A stretch of 6,147 nt of DNA from DASZHA01 sp049644325 (GCA_049644325.1 JBARRR010000172.1:1-6147), one strand, 5' to 3'. Positions 1 to 6,147 are shown, counted from the first letter of the stretch. Numbers and translations: made by a program. The notes: generated from the letters alone by a model not told the origin.

Positions 1-12
1 CCAGCGGCCGGC

Positions 13-846
13 GTGGCTTCGGCGGTGACCGGGCCGCCGGCCGTCCGCCAATCGACCGCCCGCCGGGCCGCGCTTCTGGCCGCCGGCCTGCTGGCGGTGG
101 GGGTCGGGGTGCTGGCGGGAGCGGGAGCCGGCCTCGCCGGTGTCGGACCGCTGGCAATCCAGACCATCCCATCGCCGTCGCTGTCCTCCTCGCCCGCCAG
201 TCGGGGGCTCCCAGGACCGGGTACGGTGCCCGCGGTGACCAGCGTCGACGCACGGTACGACGGCGTCAACACCACGCGATACCACGCCAACTCGCCGGTT
301 GGCAGCGCCAGCTACACCTGGCAGTGGATCAAGCAGCCACCCTGCGGCAGTCTCGACACCAGCCATCACACCGCGGACAGCGGCTACACCCATGAGGGCT
401 GTGACCAGGTGGCAGAGGCCGGCGGCGTGATCGGGGTGTGCATCGAGAACAGCGACGGGGCGGCGCTGTACCAGCGGAACGCGCGTTTCGGTGACGGCAT
501 CGACGCCGCCGTGACCGCACGCGCGGGCGTCGCCAGCGAGAGCTTCAGCCTCGTCAGCAGCGGTCCTGCGCCGGCAACTTGCACGTCCCTGGGCTCGGCC
601 GCCACGCCCGTCCCAGGTCCCCGCCGGGGATCTCCCCCACCCCGCGCAGACGCAGCAGCGCAGAGCGCTTCCCCCGATGTGGTGGGGTCGCCGTCCGCGA
701 CCTCGAGCCCCGCCGTCGCAGCTTCTCCCGAGTCGAACAGCAGCGGCGCCGGCATGCGCGTGGACCTGGATGCGGCGGTCGCCGCCGTCGGTGGCCTGGC
801 CGCCGCCGCCGGGCTGCTGCTGCTCCTCCTGCTGCGGCGCCCGTGA
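13..846 (+). CDS. Putative exported, membrane-anchored protein of unknown function (5' end uncertain)
   Basis: I do not recognise a family. The 277-residue product (GTG start) has an Arg-Arg pair near residue 18 followed by a long Ala/Gly/Leu/Val-rich hydrophobic stretch (about 20-47), which reads as a signal peptide or signal anchor. Residues about 70-192 form a probably folded extracytoplasmic domain with Tyr/Trp-rich strands (YTWQW) and four cysteines (C111, C130, C143, C190), enough for two disulfides. A Pro/Ser/Ala-rich linker (about 193-245) leads to a C-terminal membrane helix (about 254-274, with seven consecutive leucines) and the final residues Arg-Arg-Pro. The predicted form is an outside domain held by a C-terminal anchor. 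The frame is open to the left edge of the window and no Shine-Dalgarno precedes GTG 13 or the in-frame GTG at 25, so the true start may lie upstream. The stop overlaps the next gene by GTGA, so the two are probably co-translated. The coding call is fairly safe; the function is unknown. Confidence 0.7.
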   Translation: MASAVTGPPAVRQSTARRAALLAAGLLAVGVGVLAGAGAGLAGVGPLAIQTIPSPSLSSSPASRGLPGPGTVPAVTSVDARYDGVNTTRYHANSPVGSASYTWQWIKQPPCGSLDTSHHTADSGYTHEGCDQVAEAGGVIGVCIENSDGAALYQRNARFGDGIDAAVTARAGVASESFSLVSSGPAPATCTSLGSAATPVPGPRRGSPPPRADAAAQSASPDVVGSPSATSSPAVAASPESNSSGAGMRVDLDAAVAAVGGLAAAAGLLLLLLLRRP

Positions 847-1514
847 GCCCCCGCGCGGCGCTGGCGCTGCTGCTCACGTTCGTGGGAGCGCTGGCACTCG
901 GCTACGGTGGCACCCAGGCGATCCGGGCGACGCAGGCAACGTCTCCAGTCGCGTCGAGCACGCCGGCAGGCCGTGCCTCCCCCAGCCCGGCCGGCCCCGC
1001 GCCTACCCCGAGCCTTGACCTGACCGGGCTGGCCCATCGCTGCGCCAGCATCCCGACCGGCACCGTGGCGGCGTACCTGCAACCGGCCACCCTGATCCAC
1101 GGTACCGAGCCTGACCCGCGCACCGGCCAGAACCTGCCGGTGCTGCGTACCACCATCGACGCCGAGGTGCCGGCCACACGGCCTGCCTTCAGCATCGCGG
1201 CCGCCGTCCAGGAGTCGGGCAAGAGCGCCGGCGGCGGCGCCCAGCCCGTTGATCGAATGGGCTCGCTGCAGCTCTGGATGTACTGGGACGGGACGCAGCT
1301 GCACAAGGGGGTGCGACGCTGGACCGGGAGCAGCTGGGCGATGGCGGTGGACGGCGACGCCACCTCGCTGACCATAGAGCTGCGGACACATTCGGCCGCT
1401 TTCCACTCTGGCGACGTCAAAACCGGCGCCACCTTCGCGGTCGTCACCGCCGACAGCGGCGGCTGCACCGCGCTGGGAGTGGACAGCCAGGGCCGCCCCG
1501 CCAGCGGGTTCTGA
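843..1514 (+). CDS. Putative signal-anchored extracytoplasmic protein of unknown function
   Basis: I do not recognise a family. The GTG at 843 gives a 223-residue protein. It starts with a short Ser-Pro-Arg segment and a membrane helix (about residues 5-23), then a Pro/Ser/Ala/Thr-rich linker (about 30-57), then a domain of about 165 residues that looks mostly beta-stranded (LQLWMYWDG, WTGSSWAMAV). Its two cysteines, C67 and C208, lie near the two ends of the domain and could form one closing disulfide. The predicted form is an N-terminally tethered domain outside the membrane. I chose GTG 843 because it forms a GTGA overlap with the preceding stop and lies just before the membrane helix. The frame extends upstream to an ATG at 579, but that part is Arg-rich out-of-frame reading of the upstream gene. 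There is no Shine-Dalgarno, so translation probably depends on reinitiation. Neighbouring genes do not reveal its job. Confidence 0.72.
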   Translation: MSPRAALALLLTFVGALALGYGGTQAIRATQATSPVASSTPAGRASPSPAGPAPTPSLDLTGLAHRCASIPTGTVAAYLQPATLIHGTEPDPRTGQNLPVLRTTIDAEVPATRPAFSIAAAVQESGKSAGGGAQPVDRMGSLQLWMYWDGTQLHKGVRRWTGSSWAMAVDGDATSLTIELRTHSAAFHSGDVKTGATFAVVTADSGGCTALGVDSQGRPASGF

Positions 1515-1528
1515 GCCAAGCGCGCCGG

Positions 1529-1534
1529 TAAAAT
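1529..1534 (+). promoter_or_regulatory. Candidate -10 box for the aminopeptidase-heme operon
   Basis: TAAAAT matches the bacterial -10 consensus TATAAT at five of six positions. It lies in the only AT-rich patch of the window (about 1529-1543), in the only intergenic gap. Nine bases separate it from the GTG at 1544, so transcription would start at or within a few bases of the start codon. No convincing -35 hexamer is present at 16-18 bases upstream (that stretch is GGGTTC-like). This is inference from sequence only. Confidence 0.45.
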
Positions 1535-1543
1535 CGCTTATTA

Positions 1544-4123
1544 GTGACCGAAACGGAACAGGAGAGCTGCGGAGGGCAGCTCACAGCGGGCAGCGCTCGG
1601 CGCGATTTTCGGCTGCCCGGCACCCCGGTGCGCTGGCCGCCGGATCGTGAAGCCGATGTGCGCCACATCCGCCTCGACCTCAATGTCAACCCCGAGAAGC
1701 GGACCCTTCGCGGCACCGCAACGCTGCGTTTCGCCCCCGTCGCCCGCTCCCTGAGAAGCGCCCGCTTCGACCTCGCCGAGCTCACCGTCGACGCTGTCAC
1801 CGGCGGCGGCAAGCCGGCGGCCTTCCACCACGAGGGCGGCGTCCTGACTGTGACCTTCGATCGACCACTGCCGGCCGGCCACGAGACCGAGATGGCCATC
1901 ACATACCACGGCTCACCCCGCGTGGGGCTGAACTTCACCGGCCCCGACAAGGACTATCCCGACCGTCCCTACCAGGCATGGACCCAGGGCCAGGACGAGT
2001 ACGCCCACTACTGGTTCCCCTGCCACGACTTCCCCAACCAGCGCTCGACCACGGAGGTGGTCGTCACCGCCCCGGCGGGCTACGACACCGTCTCCAACGG
2101 GCGGCTTGTCGAGGTGCGCCGCCGAGGCGGGTCACGCACGTGGCACTGGAGCCAAGAAATCCCGCATGTGGCCTACCTCGTCAGCCTGGTCGTGGGGAAG
2201 TTCGAGAGTTGGGAGGAGGACGTTCACGGCGTGCCGCTGCAGTACTACGTGCCCCCGGGCCGGCGCGCTGACGCGGAGCGGATCTTCCGCGAGACGCCGC
2301 ACATGATCGAGACCTTCGAGGAGTTCTCGGGCGAGCCCTATCCCTACGCCAAGTACGCCCAGGTCGTGGTCCAGGACTTCACCTGGGGCGGCATGGAGAA
2401 CACCTCGGCGACCACCTTTATCGACGAGACCGTCCCCGACGAGCGTGCCCTCCCCGACAGTGACTGGGGCCGGCTGGTATCGCACGAGCTGGCGCACCAG
2501 TGGTTCGGAGACCTGATCACCTGTCGCGAGTGGGCCCATGCCTGGCTCAACGAGGGCTTTGCCACCTTCGCCTGGCCCTACTGGGCGGAGAAGCGGTGGG
2601 GGGTCGACGAGGCCCAGCGCCTCAACCTTCTCCACCGGCAGGTCTACTTCAACGAGGACGCGGAGTACCGGCGCGCGATCGTGGCGCGGACCTATGTCGA
2701 GCCCTTCGAGCTCTTCGACTCGCACATCTACGAGAAGGGCGGCCTCGTCCTCTGGATGCTGCGCGACATGCTGGGCCCCGATCTCTTCGAGGCGTGCGTC
2801 AAGGAGTACGTGCGGCGCCACAGGGTTGGACTGGTCGTCACCGAGGACCTGGTCCGGGCTTTCGAGGACGCCAGCGGCAAGAGCCTGGGGTGGTTCTTCG
2901 ACCAGTGGGTCTACGGCGGGGGCCACCCCGAGTTCGAGGTCCGCTACGCCTGGGACGACAAGACCAGGATCGCCACCGTCGGCGTCAAGCAGAAGCAAAC
3001 CGTCGACTCGCTCACCCATCTCTTCCGGATGCCGCTGCGCCTCGCCTTCGGCCAGCCGGGTCGCAAGACGCCGGTCGTCCGCGACGTCGAAGTCGGGCTG
3101 GACGGGGCCGACGACGCCTTCACCGTCCCCCTCCCGGCGCGGCCGACCTGGGTCCGCTTCGACCACCAGAGCCGTGTGCTCAAAACCCTCGAGTTCGACC
3201 GGCCCGAGGAATTGCTTCGCGCCCAGCTGGCCGAGGACGAGCTCACCGGGCGGATCGAGGCCGCCGAGAGCCTGGGCAAGCTGGCCACCCCGACCGCGGT
3301 GGAGGCGCTCGAACGCGCCCTTGCCCGCGACCCGTTCTGGGCCGGGCAGGCCGCCGCCGCCAGGGCGCTGGGCGCGGCCCGCACCGACGCCGCGCGGGCC
3401 GCCCTGGTGCGCGGGCTCGCCGCCAAGAGCTCGCGCGTACGTACGGTGGTGGCGTCCGCCCTGGGCAGCTGGCGCGACGACGAGGAGGTGGCCGCCGCCC
3501 TCGCCCGAACGATCGTGGAGGACAGCTCCTACACTGCCGCCGGCGCCGCCGCGACCTCGCTCGGCAAGCTGAAGACGCCGGGTGCCGCGGAGGCCCTGCG
3601 GCAAGCGGTGGAGACGCCCTCGTACCGCGACATCATCGCCAGCGGCGCCATCAACGGGCTGGTCGCCCTGCGCGACGCCGCCAACCTGCCCGTGATCCTG
3701 GAGCAGACCAGGCCACCCCGGTCGTCTCGACTTCGCGCCATCTCCCTCGAGGCCGCCGCCAGGCTGGTCCGTGAGCTACCCGAGGAACACCGTCCCCCGG
3801 TCCGAGAGGCAGCCGAGGCCGCGCTCCACGACCCGCTCTACTTCGTACGGCGCGGGGCCTGCGCGGCGCTCCAGGCCCTGGGCGACGATCGGGCCATCCC
3901 GGCGCTGCGGGCGGTGGAGGCGCGGGACATAGAGGGCGCCATCCGATACGCCGCCCGGGTCGCCATCCTGCTTCTCATGCAGGGCAGGACGAAGGAAGAT
4001 GAGTTGAACAACCTGAAGGACGAGGTCGAAAAGTTGCGACGCTCGGGCATCGAGATGAAGGAACGCGTGGAGAAGCTGGAGGCCGGCGACCGCCCAGTGC
4101 GCCGCCCCACTCGCCGGCGATGA
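1544..4123 (+). CDS. M1 family zinc aminopeptidase with C-terminal HEAT repeats and coiled coil
   Basis: This 859-residue enzyme should remove N-terminal residues from peptides in the cytoplasm, as there is no signal peptide. Residues about 20-230 are the beta-rich N-terminal domain. The catalytic domain carries the exopeptidase motif GGMEN (282-286), the zinc site HELAH (314-318, catalytic E315), the third ligand E337 in NEGFA (spacing HEXXH-X18-E), and the transition-state tyrosine Y396 in YEKGG. All key residues are intact. GGMEN in place of GAMEN is the form also seen in the leukotriene A4 hydrolase branch. After a beta domain (about 480-555), residues 567-815 form about eight HEAT-like repeats of 31-38 residues, followed by a charged coiled coil (about 816-848) and the basic end RRPTRRR. 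GTG 1544 is chosen because it follows a -10-like box; no Shine-Dalgarno is present, and the next in-frame GTG (1628) falls at the edge of the conserved domain. The stop overlaps hemE by ATGA. The natural substrate is unknown. Confidence 0.95.
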   Translation: MTETEQESCGGQLTAGSARRDFRLPGTPVRWPPDREADVRHIRLDLNVNPEKRTLRGTATLRFAPVARSLRSARFDLAELTVDAVTGGGKPAAFHHEGGVLTVTFDRPLPAGHETEMAITYHGSPRVGLNFTGPDKDYPDRPYQAWTQGQDEYAHYWFPCHDFPNQRSTTEVVVTAPAGYDTVSNGRLVEVRRRGGSRTWHWSQEIPHVAYLVSLVVGKFESWEEDVHGVPLQYYVPPGRRADAERIFRETPHMIETFEEFSGEPYPYAKYAQVVVQDFTWGGMENTSATTFIDETVPDERALPDSDWGRLVSHELAHQWFGDLITCREWAHAWLNEGFATFAWPYWAEKRWGVDEAQRLNLLHRQVYFNEDAEYRRAIVARTYVEPFELFDSHIYEKGGLVLWMLRDMLGPDLFEACVKEYVRRHRVGLVVTEDLVRAFEDASGKSLGWFFDQWVYGGGHPEFEVRYAWDDKTRIATVGVKQKQTVDSLTHLFRMPLRLAFGQPGRKTPVVRDVEVGLDGADDAFTVPLPARPTWVRFDHQSRVLKTLEFDRPEELLRAQLAEDELTGRIEAAESLGKLATPTAVEALERALARDPFWAGQAAAARALGAARTDAARAALVRGLAAKSSRVRTVVASALGSWRDDEEVAAALARTIVEDSSYTAAGAAATSLGKLKTPGAAEALRQAVETPSYRDIIASGAINGLVALRDAANLPVILEQTRPPRSSRLRAISLEAAARLVRELPEEHRPPVREAAEAALHDPLYFVRRGACAALQALGDDRAIPALRAVEARDIEGAIRYAARVAILLLMQGRTKEDELNNLKDEVEKLRRSGIEMKERVEKLEAGDRPVRRPTRRR
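1564..1582 (+). repeat. Perfect 7-bp inverted repeat with GGAGG loop inside the start of the aminopeptidase gene
   Basis: GAGCTGC (1564-1570) and GCAGCTC (1576-1582) are exact reverse complements flanking GGAGG (1571-1575). In the mRNA this would be a 7-bp stem with a purine-rich, Shine-Dalgarno-like loop about 20 bases after the GTG. No start codon lies at ribosome-binding distance downstream, so the loop is not an ordinary ribosome binding site. The repeat is certain as sequence; a regulatory role is only a possibility, and short palindromes are common in GC-rich DNA. Confidence 0.4.
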
Positions 4124-5502
4124 CCACCAGCGAGGAGCGCTTCCTCGCCGCCTGCCGGCGGCAGGACGTCGACACCACCCCGGTCTGGTTCATGCGCCAG
4201 GCGGGACGCTGCCTGGCCGAGTACCGCGAGCTCCGCGAGAAGTACGACATCCTGACGATGACCCGCACTCCCGAGCTGTGCGCCCAGGTGACCATGATGC
4301 CGGTGGAGAAGTTCGGGGTCGACGCCGCCGTCCTCTACGCGGACATCATGCTTCCCCTGGAAGGCATGGGGGTGCCCTTCCAGATCGACCCCGGCGTCGG
4401 GCCCATCATCCCCAACCCGGTGCGAACCGCCGAGGACGTCGCCCGGCTCCGGGTGATCGACGCCGAAGAGGCGACGCCGTACCTGTTCGAGACCATCCGG
4501 GGCCTTCGCCATCAGCTCGCGGGCAAGACCGCCCTGATCGGCTTCGCCGGGGCGCCCTTCACGGTGGCCTCGTACATGATCGAAGGCCGCCCGACGAAGG
4601 ACTTCGGCAAGGCCAAGGCGCTGATGTACGGCCAGCCCGGCGTCTGGCACGAGCTGATGGAGACGCTGGCCGAGGTGACCACGCGCTACCTCAAGGCCCA
4701 GGTCGAAGCCGGTGTCCAGGTGGTCCAGCTCTTCGACTCCTGGGTGGGAGCGCTGGGGCGGCTGGAGTACGAGGCATACGTCCTGCCCCACACCCGCAGG
4801 ATCTTCCAGGGGCTCAACGACCTGCTGGTGCCCTTGATCCACTTCGGCACCGGCGCCACCCACCTGCTCGAGCCCATGGCGCGGGCCGGCTGCGACATCG
4901 TCAGCGTCGACTGGCGCCTGCCGCTGGACCAGGCCTGGGACCGGATCGGCCGCGACCGCGGCATCCAGGGCAACCTCGACCCCACGGTGCTGGTGGCGCC
5001 GTGGCCGGTGATCGAACGGGAGGCCCGCCGGGTGCTTGAGTTCGCCGGCAACGAGAACGGCCACATCTTCAACCTCGGGCACGGGGTGCTCGCCGACACC
5101 CCGGCCGACAACCTGACGCGGCTGGTGGAGCTGGTGCACGAGGTGGCGGCGCGGCCAGAGCAACCGGAGCCTGAGATCACCTTCGCTTCACCGACGCGAC
5201 CGTACCAGCGTCTGACGCTGGTGCAGCCGGCTACCCCTGGGGCCCAGCCCGCTGGCGAGACGGAGCCCGACGCAGAGCACCCGGAGTCAGAGGGGCATCA
5301 GCGCGAATTGGAGCCGACGGAGCCGGAGCCTGTTGTGCAGCAGCCCGAGCCGGAGGCAACCCCCACGGCCGAGCAATGGCCAAGGGTGCGGCCCGCGATC
5401 GTGAGACCGGCGCCCCCCGGGTTTGGCGAGCGGTGGCGTGGGCGGGAGAGCCCGGAGGTGGACGACGCCTCGCCGCCCAAGCCCGAGCTGCCCAAGCCGT
5501 GA
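4120..5502 (+). CDS. hemE: Uroporphyrinogen III decarboxylase with Pro/Glu-rich C-terminal tail
   Basis: HemE decarboxylates the four acetate side chains of uroporphyrinogen III to give coproporphyrinogen III in the cytoplasm. Residues 1-344 are a complete enzyme of the usual family length (about 340-350). Signature 1 is PVWFMRQAGR (21-30), with the substrate-binding Arg26 and Arg30. The essential aspartate is D75 in YADIMLP. Signature 2 is GFAGAPFTVASY (141-152), ending in the conserved Tyr152. S207 lies in FDSW, and the conserved histidine is H321 in NLGHGVLADTP. These match human R37, R41, D86, Y164, S219 and H339. Residues 345-460 are an unusual low-complexity tail rich in Pro and Glu (EPTEPEPVVQQPEPE), probably disordered. 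The ATG overlaps the aminopeptidase stop (ATGA), and the stop overlaps hemH (GTGA). No Shine-Dalgarno precedes the ATG, so reinitiation is likely. The enzyme call is near certain; the role of the tail is unknown. Confidence 0.97.
   Translation: MTTSEERFLAACRRQDVDTTPVWFMRQAGRCLAEYRELREKYDILTMTRTPELCAQVTMMPVEKFGVDAAVLYADIMLPLEGMGVPFQIDPGVGPIIPNPVRTAEDVARLRVIDAEEATPYLFETIRGLRHQLAGKTALIGFAGAPFTVASYMIEGRPTKDFGKAKALMYGQPGVWHELMETLAEVTTRYLKAQVEAGVQVVQLFDSWVGALGRLEYEAYVLPHTRRIFQGLNDLLVPLIHFGTGATHLLEPMARAGCDIVSVDWRLPLDQAWDRIGRDRGIQGNLDPTVLVAPWPVIEREARRVLEFAGNENGHIFNLGHGVLADTPADNLTRLVELVHEVAARPEQPEPEITFASPTRPYQRLTLVQPATPGAQPAGETEPDAEHPESEGHQRELEPTEPEPVVQQPEPEATPTAEQWPRVRPAIVRPAPPGFGERWRGRESPEVDDASPPKPELPKP
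5157..5499 (+). other. Low-complexity Pro/Glu-rich tail-coding segment of hemE
   Basis: This stretch encodes HemE residues about 347-460, beyond the end of the decarboxylase fold. Pro and Glu dominate, with PEPE-type runs, a more basic aromatic patch (QWPRVRPAIVRP) and the end PKPELPKP. The 9-mer GAGCCGGAG occurs at 5320-5328 and 5347-5355. Codon choice looks more relaxed than in the core, with CCT, GCT, TCA, CAA, TTG and GTT appearing, as expected for a weakly constrained linker. The frame stays open right up to the hemH start. Confidence 0.6.
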
Positions 5503-6147
5503 GCGTCCCCGGCAAGGCGCCCGTCGGCGTCCTGCTGATGACCTACGGGTCGGCGGCGACCGCCGACGAGGTCCCCGCGTACCTGGCCAGCGTCCGCCAG
5601 GGCCGGTCCGCCCCCGAAGCGCTGGTGGCCGAGTTCCAGCGGCGCTACGAGCTGATCGGCTTCTCGCCCCTGGTGCGGATCACCCAGGCCCAGGGCCAGG
5701 CGCTGCAGGAGCTCCTCGACGCCCGCCATGGCCCCGGTGAGTTTCGCGTCGAGGTGGGCATGCTCCACTCCGAGCCGCGCATCGACGCCGCGGTCCAACG
5801 GCTGGCCGCCGCCGGGGCCCGGCGCGTGGTCGGCGTGGTCCTCTCACCACAGTGGTCGCCGATCATCATGGGCGGCTACTCCCGAGCCATCGAGGCGGCG
5901 ACCAAGCACCTCGGCCCCGATGGCTCGGTCTCCGTCGCCGGTCCCTGGCACCGCCTGCCCGGCTTCGTGGCGGCGCTCTCCCAACGGGTCAGTGAGGCGC
6001 TCGACCGGTTCCCCCCCGAGCAGCGGCCACAGGTGCCGGTGATCCTCACCGCCCACAGCCTGCCCCGAACGGTGGTCGACCGCGAGCCCGATTACCTGGA
6101 GCAGATCATGGCCACGGTCGACGCTGTTGTCGAGGCGGCCCACCTCC
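5499..6147 (+). CDS. hemH: Ferrochelatase, probably coproporphyrin type (3' end beyond the window)
   Basis: Ferrochelatase inserts ferrous iron into a porphyrin in late heme synthesis. The visible 216 codons cover roughly the first two thirds of a protein usually 310-350 residues long. The N-terminus VGVLLMTYGS puts Tyr16 where the Bacillus subtilis coproporphyrin ferrochelatase has its iron-ligand Tyr13 (AYG). The following RQGR, RRYELIG and FSPLVRIT segments match the family pattern. The catalytic histidine is H186 in TAHSLP (Bacillus H183). The second catalytic residue, a glutamate near position 264, and any iron-sulfur cysteines lie beyond the window. I chose the GTG at 5499 because it forms a GTGA overlap with the hemE stop and sits eight codons before the conserved start of the fold; there is no Shine-Dalgarno. 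Tyr-Gly and the overall resemblance to the Bacillus enzyme favour CpfC (coproporphyrin III substrate) over protoporphyrin ferrochelatase, but this is inference. Confidence 0.93.
   Translation, partial: MSVPGKAPVGVLLMTYGSAATADEVPAYLASVRQGRSAPEALVAEFQRRYELIGFSPLVRITQAQGQALQELLDARHGPGEFRVEVGMLHSEPRIDAAVQRLAAAGARRVVGVVLSPQWSPIIMGGYSRAIEAATKHLGPDGSVSVAGPWHRLPGFVAALSQRVSEALDRFPPEQRPQVPVILTAHSLPRTVVDREPDYLEQIMATVDAVVEAAHL

Noticed and set aside
635..687. Inverted repeat CCCCACC ... GGTGGGG with a spacer of about 39 bases in the linker of the first gene
   Set aside because: The arms are short and of simple composition in a Pro/Ser-coding low-complexity region; there is no sign of a terminator or switch.
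579..842. Upstream extension of the second gene to an ATG at 579
   Set aside because: The extra 88 residues are Arg/Pro-rich and overlap the first gene out of frame. GTG 843 gives a clean membrane anchor at the N-terminus and a GTGA overlap.
384..1406. Long open frame on the minus strand opposite the first two genes
   Set aside because: It is Arg/Gly/Ala-rich low-complexity sequence with no domain. Such shadows are expected in very GC-rich DNA, and it lies opposite two better supported genes.
1571..1575. GGAGG as a ribosome binding site for a later start
   Set aside because: No ATG, GTG or TTG follows at 5-12 bases. The next in-frame GTG (1628) is more than 50 bases away and would sit at the edge of the conserved domain.
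2132..3604. Open frame of 490 codons on the minus strand opposite the aminopeptidase gene
   Set aside because: It is antisense to a gene with intact M1 motifs, has no recognisable domain, and its composition mirrors the sense codons.
2500..3774. Alternative plus-strand frames within the aminopeptidase gene (also 2538-3572)
   Set aside because: They are Arg/Pro-rich shadows of a gene with complete catalytic motifs.
4151..4165. Inverted repeat CCTGCC-GGC-GGCAGG near the start of hemE
   Set aside because: It is a short 6-bp stem made of GC-rich codons inside coding sequence, with no U-tract or other regulatory context; chance is likely.
3838..5163. Open frame of 441 codons on the minus strand opposite the end of the aminopeptidase gene and hemE
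   Set aside because: It crosses two well supported genes on the other strand, and its His/Gly/Val-rich sequence is typical of an antisense shadow.

Overview
This window of about 6.1 kb is very GC-rich and almost entirely coding. All five genes lie on the plus strand, and only about 29 bases between the second and third gene are non-coding. No tRNA, rRNA, CRISPR array, insertion sequence or attachment site is visible. The composition, the GTG starts, the lack of Shine-Dalgarno sequences and the Bacillus-like ferrochelatase suggest a high-GC, mainly monoderm bacterium. A Chloroflexota or Dormibacterota-like lineage or an Actinomycetota relative would fit, but the window has no taxonomic marker, so this is inference.

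Region 1 (13-1514) holds two small genes for exported, membrane-tethered proteins that I cannot assign to a family. They overlap by four bases (GTGA). The first has an N-terminal hydrophobic segment, a domain with four cysteines, a Pro/Ser/Ala linker and a C-terminal membrane segment ending in Arg-Arg-Pro. The second has an N-terminal membrane anchor, a Pro/Ser linker and a C-terminal domain with two cysteines.

Region 2 (1515-1543) is a short AT-rich island with a TAAAAT box (1529-1534) nine bases before the next GTG start. This looks like the promoter of a leaderless or nearly leaderless transcript.

Region 3 (1544-6147) looks like one operon: a cytoplasmic M1 zinc aminopeptidase with a HEAT-repeat and coiled-coil C-terminus, then hemE (uroporphyrinogen decarboxylase), then hemH/cpfC (ferrochelatase, cut off by the window end). 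The three genes are joined by ATGA and GTGA overlaps. HemE makes coproporphyrinogen III, and the ferrochelatase has the Tyr-Gly motif of the coproporphyrin-type enzymes. The pair therefore fits the coproporphyrin-dependent heme route, with an oxidase (cgoX/hemY) and a coproheme decarboxylase (chdC/hemQ) expected elsewhere. The most unusual points are a Pro/Glu-rich tail of about 116 residues on HemE, the placement of a HEAT-repeat aminopeptidase at the head of a heme operon, and the absence of a recognisable ribosome binding site before any visible start.
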